This document shows, one piece after another, positions 8,202 through 15,613 of a stretch of 36,963 nt of DNA. The stretch lies in contig CAYYIJ010000014.1 in the NCBI GenBank assembly GCA_964471945.1, positions 1 through 36,963 of the forward strand. Reading direction: 5' to 3'. Within the stretch, counting starts at the first letter, position 1; every line of letters begins with the position of its first letter. Source of the DNA: JASEHD01 sp964471945. GTDB taxonomy: Bacteria; Bacteroidota; Ignavibacteria; UBA10030; SZUA-254. The notes beneath the pieces were generated by a model. That model was not told where the DNA came from. It searched no databases and saw only the letters and a program-made list of their open reading frames with translations. Made by a program: the position numbers and the translations under genes.

Positions 8202-8734
8202 ATTGGTTTAACCTGAACTGTAGCCGCTTTCTTGGCTGCCTGTTCTTTTTCGTATGCTGTTGCTTTCTCTTTCACATTAGCTATCTCAGCATTCGTTAAT
8301 GTTACAAAATTGTAAAGTAAATTACTCCTATCGAATTCCGAGAATTCATATACTTCGGTCATGTATATACATTCTGTAGGGCATGGATAAACACAAAGTC
8401 CGCAGTAGCAGCACTTCGCAATATCAATGTTGAATATAGTTACCCATAACTTTTTCTTCTGGCCGGTTGAAGTAGTTCCTAAATCATCTGTTGGTAAAGA
8501 CTTTACTGTTTCAATCTCAATGCAATTAACTGGACAAGCCATTTTACATTGGAGACAACCAATGCAATCATCCATATTGACATACAACCGGTTTCGTACT
8601 CGTTCAGGAAGTTTCACTTTTACATCAGGGTATTGGATGGTTACGGAAGGAACAAAAAGATGTCCAAATGTTACTTTCATTCCTATAAGAACCGTCCAGA
8701 TAGATTTGAATATGTCGATGAAATATTTTTTCAT
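8198..8734 (-). CDS. nuoI: NADH-quinone oxidoreductase subunit I, 2x[4Fe-4S]
   Basis: NuoI is the peripheral ferredoxin-like subunit that carries clusters N6a and N6b toward the quinone site. Two complete cluster motifs are present: CIGCLQCKMACP and CCYCGLCVYPCP (each CxxCxxCxxxCP). The product is 178 residues, with an ordinary amphipathic N-terminus and an Ala/Lys-rich tail. It lies 15 bp after nuoH and overlaps nuoJ by 4 bp. Both cluster sites are intact, so the electron path through this subunit should work even though the NADH-binding module genes are not in the operon. Confidence 0.96.
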   Translation of the reverse strand: MKKYFIDIFKSIWTVLIGMKVTFGHLFVPSVTIQYPDVKVKLPERVRNRLYVNMDDCIGCLQCKMACPVNCIEIETVKSLPTDDLGTTSTGQKKKLWVTIFNIDIAKCCYCGLCVYPCPTECIYMTEVYEFSEFDRSNLLYNFVTLTNAEIANVKEKATAYEKEQAAKKAATVQVKPI

Positions 8735-8749
8735 TATTAGATTCTAACC

Positions 8750-9769
8750 TTACAGCATCATCCACAAGCCGATAAATAAAATGCAAGCAAAAGCCCACGG
8801 CGTTAAAACTTTCCAAGATACATACATAAGCTGATCAACTCGCAAACGTGGAAGCGTCCATCTTAGCCACATTTGAATAAAAACGAAGAACATTCCTTTC
8901 GAGAGGAACCAGAAAACACCCCAGATAGGTCCACTCATGAAATCACCGAACGGACTATTCCAACCGCCTAAGAAAAGTGTAGCCGCAATAGCAGAAACAG
9001 CAAACATGTTAACGAACTCCGCTAACATAAACATTGCAAACTTCATCCCGCTGTATTCTGTGACATAACCGGCTACAAGCTCCGACTCGGCTTCAGGAAT
9101 ATCAAATGGTGTACGGTTTGTCTCTGCAAGCGATGCAACAAAATAAATAATAAACGCAACAAAGATAAAAGGAAATTTTTTAAATATAAACCAATTCCAG
9201 AACCAACCAGTCTGCATCTGAGTTATTTCTTGAAGATTCATTGTGCCAGCAATCATCACAACTGCAAGGATAGCCAATATAGCAGGGATTTCATAGCTGA
9301 CAATCTGAGCTACCGAGCGCATCGCACCGAATAACGACCATTTATTGTTAGATGCCCACCCAGCCATCAAAATTCCGATTATAGCAAGCGATGAAATAGC
9401 AACAATGTACAATAAACCAATATTGATATTGCTTCCGATATATTCACTGCTGAATGGAATAGCAGCAAACGTTGCATACGAACCGATGAAGATTATAAAC
9501 GGTGCAAGTTTATGAAGTTTCTTGTCGGCTGCATCGGGAACGATATCTTCTTTTTGAAGAAGCTTAACCATATCGGCAATCGTTTGTGCCCAGCCATGCC
9601 AGCCGCCAGTCCGCATCGGACCTAAGCGATCTTGCATATGAGCTGCAACTTTACGCTCTAAATAAATAACTAATAATGCATAAGGAATAATCCAAATAAG
9701 TGGTACCACACCGATAAGAATGTACACGAAGAAATCGTTGTCAAAAATACTTCTGAGAAATTGTTCCAT
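8750..9769 (-). CDS. nuoH: NADH-quinone oxidoreductase subunit H
   Basis: NuoH is the membrane subunit that forms the quinone entry tunnel with NuoB and NuoD. The 339-residue protein carries ERKVAAHMQDRLGPMRTG, the signature near the first loop, ETNRTPFDIPEAESELVAGY with the acidic loop E residues, and EYSGMKFAMFMLAEF. The length is standard. The start codon overlaps the nuoD stop by one base (TAATG). I see no missing conserved segment. Confidence 0.96.
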   Translation of the reverse strand: MEQFLRSIFDNDFFVYILIGVVPLIWIIPYALLVIYLERKVAAHMQDRLGPMRTGGWHGWAQTIADMVKLLQKEDIVPDAADKKLHKLAPFIIFIGSYATFAAIPFSSEYIGSNINIGLLYIVAISSLAIIGILMAGWASNNKWSLFGAMRSVAQIVSYEIPAILAILAVVMIAGTMNLQEITQMQTGWFWNWFIFKKFPFIFVAFIIYFVASLAETNRTPFDIPEAESELVAGYVTEYSGMKFAMFMLAEFVNMFAVSAIAATLFLGGWNSPFGDFMSGPIWGVFWFLSKGMFFVFIQMWLRWTLPRLRVDQLMYVSWKVLTPWAFACILFIGLWMML

Positions 9770-10929
9770 TATCTATCTACTTCCCCAAGAACAATATCTA
9801 AACTTCCAGCAATAGCAACGATATCAGCAATCATGTAACCACGAGATATCTCCGGAATAACACTTAAATTTGAAAAACAAGGTGAGCGACCTTTAACACG
9901 ATATGGTTTTCCGCTGCCATCACTAATAACATAGAAACCAAGCTCTCCACGAGCCGATTCTGTTCGCAAATATACATCACCAGGGTTCGGGCGGATTCTT
10001 TTTGGAATAGAAGAAGCAACATCACCATCAGGAATTTGATTTAGTGCTTGTTCTACAATATTATTGCTTTGTTCCATTTCACGAATCCTAACCATATAGC
10101 GATCCCAGCAATCACCAACAGTACCCATTTCACCTTTACCGATTTGAGGTTCCCACTCGAAACGATTATAAATAGAATAAGGATCATCAAGTCGTAAGTC
10201 AAAATTTACACCAGAACCGCGGAGGACTGGACCCGAACAACCATAAGCAATTGCTACATCCTTTGGAAGAATTCCGACATTAGCAGTACGCTTAACAAAT
10301 ATTTCATTGTAACTTAATAAATCGTTGTACTCTTTTATTTTGGGTCTGAAGTACTGACAAAAATCTTTTGCTTTATCAATGAAGCCGGGAGGTAAATCAT
10401 GAGATACACCGCCCACCCACATATAATTGTAAAGTAACCGAGCGCCGCATGTTATTTCGAACAAATCGAGGATTCGCTCACGATCGCGAAACATATAAAG
10501 GAATGGAGTAAACGCACCGATATCGAGTCCATATGTCCCGGCCGCAATCAGATGCGATGCAATACGCTGAAGCTCCGCCATTATCACACGAATATATTCT
10601 ACCCGTTCAGGTACTTTTATTCCAAGGAGTTTTTCAATTGCAAGGACATATCCGAAATCCATATTCATCGCCGCACAATAATCCATACGGTCAACATATG
10701 GAACCACTTGCTGATAATTTGTCATATTCTCGGCATGTTTTTCAAAGCAACGATGAAGATAACCGATATGTGGGATTACATCAATAACTATTTCTCCATC
10801 AACTACCAACTCAAGTCGTAGAACACCGTGAGTAGAAGGATGTTGAGGTCCCATATTGAGAACCATCTCCTCAGTACGGATTTTTCTACCAGTCGTAGTT
10901 TTTATTTGAGTTGTAATAACTTCGGTCAT
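9769..10929 (-). CDS. nuoD: NADH-quinone oxidoreductase subunit D (49 kDa)
   Basis: NuoD is the 49-kDa Q-module subunit that forms the quinone-binding pocket with NuoB and derives from the hydrogenase large subunit. The 386-residue protein carries MGPQHPSTHGVLRLELVVDG at the N-terminus (the quinone-site His/Thr region), RGSGVNFDLR in the middle, and DIVLGEVDR at the C-terminus, where the family ends. It is separate from NuoC, unlike the fused NuoCD of E. coli. It lies 12 bp after nuoC and overlaps nuoH by one base. Confidence 0.97.
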   Translation of the reverse strand: MTEVITTQIKTTTGRKIRTEEMVLNMGPQHPSTHGVLRLELVVDGEIVIDVIPHIGYLHRCFEKHAENMTNYQQVVPYVDRMDYCAAMNMDFGYVLAIEKLLGIKVPERVEYIRVIMAELQRIASHLIAAGTYGLDIGAFTPFLYMFRDRERILDLFEITCGARLLYNYMWVGGVSHDLPPGFIDKAKDFCQYFRPKIKEYNDLLSYNEIFVKRTANVGILPKDVAIAYGCSGPVLRGSGVNFDLRLDDPYSIYNRFEWEPQIGKGEMGTVGDCWDRYMVRIREMEQSNNIVEQALNQIPDGDVASSIPKRIRPNPGDVYLRTESARGELGFYVISDGSGKPYRVKGRSPCFSNLSVIPEISRGYMIADIVAIAGSLDIVLGEVDR

Positions 10930-10941
10930 TTAGTCTATTAA

Positions 10942-11421
10942 TTAGTAGGGAACTTTCATTCCTTGATATGATTCTGGAACTTTATAATCTTTCTGTAAAG
11001 GATGTCCTTCCCAATCATCAGGATTTAGAATTCTTCTTAAATCTGGGTGGCCAATGAATCTTATTCCAATTAGGTCATAAGCTTCTCGTTCGTGCCAATT
11101 TGCTGTCTTCCAAATGTCAGCAATTGAATGAATTTCAGGATTATCTTTAGGTACTTCAATTTTCACATTGAGCTTGTGCTTCTTTTTCATTGAATAGATA
11201 TTATACACAACACCAAGCATACCTTTACCATAATCAACTCCGCTTAAACACATCAGATAATCGAATAACAAATCATCGTCATTCTTTAGAAACGATGCTA
11301 AATCCTGCCAACCAGAAGGAGAAACTTTAATGAAAGGATCAACTACCCCTTCTAATTTTCCTTCGATGATAGCATCGGGAAATTTAGATTTTATTTTATC
11401 AGTAATTTCTTGAACGTTCAT
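10942..11421 (-). CDS. nuoC: NADH-quinone oxidoreductase subunit C (30 kDa)
   Basis: NuoC is the 30-kDa Q-module subunit that supports NuoD. The 159-residue protein shows the family signature in HEREAYDLIGIRFIGHPDLR, then RILNPDDWEGHPLQKDYKVP near the C-terminus. It starts 3 bp after nuoB. Its length is normal for an unfused NuoC. Nothing is odd. Confidence 0.96.
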   Translation of the reverse strand: MNVQEITDKIKSKFPDAIIEGKLEGVVDPFIKVSPSGWQDLASFLKNDDDLLFDYLMCLSGVDYGKGMLGVVYNIYSMKKKHKLNVKIEVPKDNPEIHSIADIWKTANWHEREAYDLIGIRFIGHPDLRRILNPDDWEGHPLQKDYKVPESYQGMKVPY

Positions 11422-11424
11422 AAT

Positions 11425-11916
11425 TTAAGCAGTTTTCTTGACTAAACTTTCGGCACGGATTTTTTCTTGAAGTTTCATAATTCCTTCGAGCAAAGCTTCG
11501 GGGCGAGGAGGACAACCGGGAACATAAACGTCAACAGGAACTACACGATCAACACCTTTGAGAACATGATACCCATGTTCCCAATACGGACCACCACAGT
11601 TAGCACAACTTCCCATCGAAAGAACGTACCGAGGTTCAGCCATCTGGTCATATAATTTTATAATCCGGCTAGCCATCTTTAGTGTTACGGTTCCAGCAAC
11701 AATCATAACATCAGCTTGACGAGGTGTCGCTCGGAAAAATACTCCAAATCTATCAAGATCGTAATGCGAAGCACCAGTTGCCATCATCTCAATGGCACAA
11801 CAAGCAAGCCCGAACTGCATGGGCCACATTGAGGATAGACGTGCCCAATTCAGAAGACTATCTGCAGTCGTAATAATTACATTCCCATCATTGAATTTTA
11901 CATCCAATAAACCCAT
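11425..11916 (-). CDS. nuoB: NADH-quinone oxidoreductase subunit B, cluster N2
   Basis: NuoB (PSST-type) holds the terminal [4Fe-4S] cluster N2 that reduces quinone. All four ligand cysteines are present: the tandem pair in FGLACCAIEMM, one in GSCANCGG and one in YVPGCPPRPEALL. The RATPRQADVMIVAGTVT block is also intact. The product is 163 residues, a normal length. It lies 13 bp after nuoA and 3 bp before nuoC, in the same operon. Confidence 0.97.
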   Translation of the reverse strand: MGLLDVKFNDGNVIITTADSLLNWARLSSMWPMQFGLACCAIEMMATGASHYDLDRFGVFFRATPRQADVMIVAGTVTLKMASRIIKLYDQMAEPRYVLSMGSCANCGGPYWEHGYHVLKGVDRVVPVDVYVPGCPPRPEALLEGIMKLQEKIRAESLVKKTA

Positions 11917-11929
11917 GTTTAAATATTTT

Positions 11930-12340
11930 CTATGCTGTTAATTTTGAGGTACTATTTTGAGTTGCTAAAATCTGAGGTGTAGGTTTATCCCATTCTAAAT
12001 CACCCTTAGCCCATACATACGCATATCCTACAAACAAAATAAAAAGAAAAATAATCATTTCAATAAAGGCGAATAAACCTAACTTTTGGAAAACAACAGC
12101 CCACGGGAAAAGAAAGACTACTTCGACTTCAAAAATGAGAAAGATGAGAGCAACTACGTAAAAACGAAGATTAAATTTAACTATTGCATCCCCGATTGGA
12201 GTTTCACCACATTCATAAGTAGAAAGCTTTGCAGGATACCATCTATGCGGACGAATAAGCCAGGCTACAGCAAGACCGCCTGCAACAAAAATTCCTCCTA
12301 TTATTAAAAAAATAAAAACTTTACCAAATTCTGTTAACAT
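11930..12340 (-). CDS. nuoA: NADH-quinone oxidoreductase subunit A
   Basis: NuoA is a three-helix membrane subunit next to the quinone tunnel. The 136-residue protein carries YECGETPIGDAIVKFNLRFY, with the loop Cys and Glu typical of the family, and LIFLIFEVEVVFLFPWAVVF with the conserved acidic residues in helix 2. It is the first gene of the 11-gene operon. Its promoter probably lies in the 50 bp upstream. Confidence 0.96.
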   Translation of the reverse strand: MLTEFGKVFIFLIIGGIFVAGGLAVAWLIRPHRWYPAKLSTYECGETPIGDAIVKFNLRFYVVALIFLIFEVEVVFLFPWAVVFQKLGLFAFIEMIIFLFILFVGYAYVWAKGDLEWDKPTPQILATQNSTSKLTA

Positions 12341-12364
12341 TGAGTGATATTGATTGAAATTATG

Positions 12365-12394
12365 TAAATTTATAAAAAAATGCTATAATGTCAA
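12365..12394 (-). promoter_or_regulatory. Possible nuo operon promoter
   Basis: On the minus strand TTGACA (12394-12389) is followed, counting 19 nt after TTG, by TAAATTTA (12372-12365). That fits the Bacteroidetes pattern TTG-N19-TAnnTTTG except for the last base. A TATAAA lies only 14 nt after TTGACA, too close for the standard sigma70 spacing. Transcription would start about 20 nt before the nuoA ATG. Assignment is tentative. Confidence 0.35.
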
Positions 12395-12444
12395 AGTAAA
12401 AAAAAAGATATTTTATATAATAATTTTTTCGTTAATTATTTTTC

Positions 12445-12473
12445 TTGACTTTTTCAAAAAAGGATTGTATAAT
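12445..12473 (+). promoter_or_regulatory. Consensus-like sigma70 promoter of the candidate small RNA
   Basis: TTGACT at 12445-12450 and a perfect TATAAT at 12468-12473 are separated by exactly 17 bp. The predicted start, 7 nt after the -10 box, falls at 12480, the first base of a long base-paired structure. The promoter points away from nuoA, back to back with the nuo promoter. Confidence 0.75.
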
Positions 12474-12479
12474 AATATC

Positions 12480-12556
12480 GAGCATCAGGTAGGATCCACG
12501 GTTTCTGACTTCGCCTCCCAAGTTGGAACGCCACCCTACCGATGCTCATTTTTTTT
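12480..12556 (+). ncRNA. Candidate small structured RNA (~77 nt)
   Basis: The region from 12480 folds into one long hairpin. GAGCATC (12480-12486) pairs with GATGCTC (12541-12547), and GGTAGG (12488-12493) with CCTACC (12535-12540), leaving one bulged A. After an asymmetric internal loop, GTTT and TGACTT (12501-12504, 12506-12511) pair with AAGTTG and GAAC (12520-12529), with two G-U pairs and one bulged C in the continuous part. The apical loop is CGCCTCCC, C-rich and containing the anti-Shine-Dalgarno core CCTCC. Eight T residues follow at 12549-12556. Promoter, start, structure and terminator are all present with correct spacing, and the segment is much more GC-rich than its flanks. It matches no RNA family I recognise. 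A REP/BIME-like palindrome with GTAG at both ends is the main alternative. Confidence 0.6.
12480..12556 (+). terminator. Intrinsic terminator ending the candidate small RNA
   Basis: A 13-bp outer stem (one bulge) closes at 12547 and is followed by A and then eight T residues on the + strand. The hairpin is both the body of the RNA and its terminator. On the minus strand no T-tract adjoins the stem, so it does not serve the genes to its right equally well. Confidence 0.6.
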
Positions 12557-12641
12557 CCTATCATGATGCTTTCATTAATAAACAATTTGGATTACAAGAA
12601 AATCAGAAACAAGTGGAGATTACACTAAGAGAATAATATCT

Positions 12642-13187
12642 TTACCGAGATTTCCATCGTTCTTCTGGTGTGTTACTCAACTCGTTGGTCCATCGAGCTA
12701 ACACGAAAAGAAAATCGGAAAGTCGGTTGAGATAAATAGTTGGATGAGAACTAACCTCCTCTTCACGTGATAAGCGAACAACAAATCGTTCGGCGCGCCG
12801 GCAGATTGTCCGGGCGAGATGGAGCATTGCTGCCACCTGGCTGCCGCACGGAAGAATAAAATTTTTTAATGGAATTAACTTAGGTTCAAGTTCATCGATG
12901 ACTTGTTCCATCCGCTTAATTGCTAATATGCTAGGGTGCAATTTACTTTTTTTCTTTGACTCAAGAGAAGATACTAATTCAGTGCCGAGTGCGAATAGGT
13001 CTCTTTGTATTTCTTTGAGGATTATATCAATTTCCTTTACAGAATTAAATGATCGACAAACACCGATAGAACTATTCAACTCATCAATTGTACCGTAAGT
13101 TTCTATGCGAAGCGAATCTTTCGGAACACGTTTGCCACCTAAAATGGAAGTTTCACCTCGATCACCTGTTTTTGTGTATATTTTCAC
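12642..13187 (-). CDS. Cob(I)alamin adenosyltransferase, PduO type
   Basis: The enzyme transfers the adenosyl group of ATP to cob(I)alamin, giving coenzyme B12. The 181-residue product begins MKIYTKTGDRGETSILGG, the ATP-binding N-terminal motif of PduO-type enzymes, followed by ETYGTIDELNSSIG. The central helices carry RTICRRAERFVVRL and YLNRLSDFLFVLAR, the conserved active-site Arg/Glu and Asn/Asp block. It lies one base after the M20 peptidase gene and is probably co-transcribed with it. No B12 riboswitch is visible upstream. Confidence 0.92.
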   Translation of the reverse strand: MKIYTKTGDRGETSILGGKRVPKDSLRIETYGTIDELNSSIGVCRSFNSVKEIDIILKEIQRDLFALGTELVSSLESKKKSKLHPSILAIKRMEQVIDELEPKLIPLKNFILPCGSQVAAMLHLARTICRRAERFVVRLSREEEVSSHPTIYLNRLSDFLFVLARWTNELSNTPEERWKSR

Positions 13188-13188
13188 T

Positions 13189-14568
13189 TTACTTTCTATT
13201 CATAAAATTGGGTAACTCGTTGTAGAAATGTGTTATGGTTCTTATCCCGCCAAAGAAGTTTTCCAAACGAAAAAATTCATTAGGTGCGTGTGCGTTTTCA
13301 TCAGGTAATCCAAAACCGAGCAGAACTGTATCCACCCCTAATAACTTTTTAAACTGTACAACGATTGGGATTGAGCCACCTTCACGTTGGTAAAGAGGTT
13401 TTTTTCCAAAACCTTTTTCTAATGCTGTTACTGCCGCCCGGACACCTGGGTTGCTAATCGAAGTGATTGCTGGTTCGCCGCCGTGAAGATAACTTGTTGT
13501 AATTCGAACAGATTTAGATGATATATTTTTAATATGTCTCTCGAAGAGTTTTGCGATCTTCTCAGGTTTCTGATCCGGAACTAACCTCATCGATATTTTC
13601 GCCGATGCTTTCGATGGTAAAACGGTCTTAGCACCTTCACCTGTAAATCCACCCCATATACCATTACATTCAAGCGTCGGTCGTGCCCATAAACATTCAA
13701 GTGTAGTGAATCCTTTTTCACCATATAATTTTTTAACACCTAAATTTTTCGCATACCTCTTGTCATTCCACGGAAGTTTTTTAAAGGCGTTCCTCTCTTG
13801 CGCTGTTAGTTTTCGTACGTCGTCATAAAAGCCCGGGATTGCGATACGACCGTGCTTATCATGAAGTTGTGAAATAATCTCTGCGAGGGCTTGAATCGGA
13901 TTATGAATTACTCCTCCGAAAGAACCTGAATGTAAATCTTTATTTGGACCTACTAAATCGATCTGCATATATGAAAGACCCCGTAAACCATAACATATTG
14001 ATGGAATGCCTTTGGCAAACATCGATGTATCAGAGATAACTACCAAGTCGGTTTTTAATAAGTCTTTATGATCCTGAATAAATTTCTCTAAGTGCACACT
14101 GCCAATTTCTTCTTCACCTTCCAGAATTATTTTAATATTAATAGGTAGATTTCCAGTGTTATTTAGAAAGGCTTCAATGCTTTTAAGATGCGTGAAAAAT
14201 TGCCCTTTGTCATCAGTTGCCCCACGTGCAAACATATTTCCATTACGGATAGTCGCTTCGAAAGGCGAGGTAGTCCATAAGGATAACGGCTCGACTGGTT
14301 GGACATCGTAATGTCCGTAAATCAAAACGGTAGGTTTTCCTTTAGCACCTAACCATTCGGCATACACAACTGGATGACCACCTGTCGGTATTATTTTAGC
14401 ATTCTTCATCCCTATCTTTGTAAGATGATCGCCTAGCCATTGTGCGCAAAGTTGTATATCATCTTTATTTTCTGGGTTTGTGCTTATGCTTGGGATGGCA
14501 AGTAAAGACCTGAGTTCATTTATATAACGTTGTTTATTTGCAACGATATATTGCAATATTTCTTTCAT
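13189..14568 (-). CDS. M20 family metallopeptidase (dipeptidase-like)
   Basis: This 459-residue enzyme belongs to the ArgE/DapE/CPG2 dizinc hydrolase family and most resembles M20 dipeptidases. Metal and catalytic motifs are complete: VLIYGHYDVQP (His86, Asp88), RGATDDKGQ (bridging Asp119), EGEEEIGS (Glu about 152-154), ISDTS (Asp180) and the C-terminal ENAHAPNEFF (His427). The dimerisation (lid) domain lies between about residues 200 and 330 and includes DLHSGSFGG. There is no signal peptide, so it is cytoplasmic. Its product could be a dipeptide or acyl-amino-acid hydrolase; the substrate cannot be read from sequence. It is the first gene of a two-gene unit with the adenosyltransferase. Confidence 0.88.
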   Translation of the reverse strand: MKEILQYIVANKQRYINELRSLLAIPSISTNPENKDDIQLCAQWLGDHLTKIGMKNAKIIPTGGHPVVYAEWLGAKGKPTVLIYGHYDVQPVEPLSLWTTSPFEATIRNGNMFARGATDDKGQFFTHLKSIEAFLNNTGNLPINIKIILEGEEEIGSVHLEKFIQDHKDLLKTDLVVISDTSMFAKGIPSICYGLRGLSYMQIDLVGPNKDLHSGSFGGVIHNPIQALAEIISQLHDKHGRIAIPGFYDDVRKLTAQERNAFKKLPWNDKRYAKNLGVKKLYGEKGFTTLECLWARPTLECNGIWGGFTGEGAKTVLPSKASAKISMRLVPDQKPEKIAKLFERHIKNISSKSVRITTSYLHGGEPAITSISNPGVRAAVTALEKGFGKKPLYQREGGSIPIVVQFKKLLGVDTVLLGFGLPDENAHAPNEFFRLENFFGGIRTITHFYNELPNFMNRK

Positions 14569-14604
14569 AAATATCTTTTTTTTGTAAACGGGCTGTGAAA
14601 TATT

Positions 14605-14633
14605 AATATAAGAAAGACTTTAAGGAGTTGCAA
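14605..14633 (-). promoter_or_regulatory. Possible promoter of the M20 peptidase gene
   Basis: On the minus strand TTGCAA (14633-14628) and TATATT (14610-14605) are 17 bp apart. The start would fall close to 14598, about 30 nt before the ATG at 14568. Confidence 0.4.
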
Positions 14634-14659
14634 GTCAAATTCAGGTAACTAACTCTTTT

Positions 14660-14690
14660 TTGTGATTTTATGTAGTTTTAACTATCTTTA
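14660..14690 (+). promoter_or_regulatory. Possible promoter of the hem cluster
   Basis: TTGTGA (14660-14665) and TATCTT (14683-14688) are 17 bp apart on the + strand. The extended string TATCTTTA also resembles the Bacteroidetes TAnnTTTG box. The start would lie near 14696, about 17 nt before the first gene. Confidence 0.42.
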
Positions 14691-14712
14691 ATGAAATTTT
14701 TTCCTTGTTGAA

Positions 14713-15537
14713 ATGCAATTATTACTAAATTCCTTAGAAATTCTTCTACCCTTTCTCTATTTATTTGCAATTTGGGCATATGTTCTGGCGTTTTTTAAAA
14801 AAATAAAAAATGCTGAATCTGCAAGAACTCCATTACTCTATTTAACTTTGTCTCTACATGGATTCTATATTATTGTTAGAACTCTCGTATACAATCATCC
14901 TCCAATAACCACAAAATTCGAGATTCTTTCGCTGATTGCATTCATGATCATTTTAGCTTATGCTTACATCGAGAATTTAACAAAAAACAGGTCCACTGGA
15001 TTTTTTATTTTAATTTTTCCCTTGATTTTCCAGACAGTTTCATCATTTTTCATCAAGGAATTGACAGTAATACCTACTGTCTTGCAGAGCAATCTTTTAG
15101 GTTTTCATGTATCAAGCGCTCTGCTCGGATATGCTGCGATTACTATTTCTGCTGTGTACGGGTTTCTTTACCTCATGCTCTACCACGATATAAAATCAAA
15201 TCATTTCAGTTTGATATATCAACGGCTGCCAAATCTCGAGATGCTTGAACGCATGAGCTTTACTGCAATTGTGTTCGGCTTTATTTTCCTGACCTTAGCG
15301 ATCGTCATCGGATTGATCTGGCTGCCCAGAGCAGTTGAGAAATTCTCATACACTGATCCAAAACTGATTGGTACAATTGCGATCTGGGTAGTTTATACTG
15401 TTGGTTTGACAGCGAAAAAAATCATAGGTTGGAGTGGGAGACGAATTATGATTCTTTCGATTTTTGGATTTGCAATAACAATTTTTTCTATGACAATAAT
15501 TAACATGTTCTTCAGTAGTTTTCACAAATTTAATTAG
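14713..15537 (+). CDS. HemX/CcsA-like cytochrome c assembly membrane protein
   Basis: This 274-residue protein has about eight hydrophobic helices. It contains FHVSSALLGYAAIT, with a conserved His and Gly-Tyr, and GLIWLPRAVEKFSYTDPKL, both typical of the CcsA/HemX group. CcsA proteins deliver or handle heme at the membrane for c-type cytochrome assembly. HemX of Bacillus sits beside hemA and controls HemA level. The position directly before hemA (76-bp gap) parallels the Bacillus hemA-hemX pairing and supports the HemX reading. Whether it acts in heme export or in regulation cannot be decided from sequence. Confidence 0.8.
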   Translation: MQLLLNSLEILLPFLYLFAIWAYVLAFFKKIKNAESARTPLLYLTLSLHGFYIIVRTLVYNHPPITTKFEILSLIAFMIILAYAYIENLTKNRSTGFFILIFPLIFQTVSSFFIKELTVIPTVLQSNLLGFHVSSALLGYAAITISAVYGFLYLMLYHDIKSNHFSLIYQRLPNLEMLERMSFTAIVFGFIFLTLAIVIGLIWLPRAVEKFSYTDPKLIGTIAIWVVYTVGLTAKKIIGWSGRRIMILSIFGFAITIFSMTIINMFFSSFHKFN

Positions 15538-15613
15538 GAGTGAATATTCGGGATTCCAAAACATAATCACATTTTGCATTCAGTAACCTATAATCATCGT
15601 ATATTGCGTTCTT

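Noticed and set aside
12354..12566. A 70-residue + strand reading frame across the small RNA
   Set aside because: It starts in AT-rich DNA, has no ribosome binding site, encodes a low-complexity Ile/Phe/Lys stretch and overlaps the RNA hairpin, so it is not a gene.
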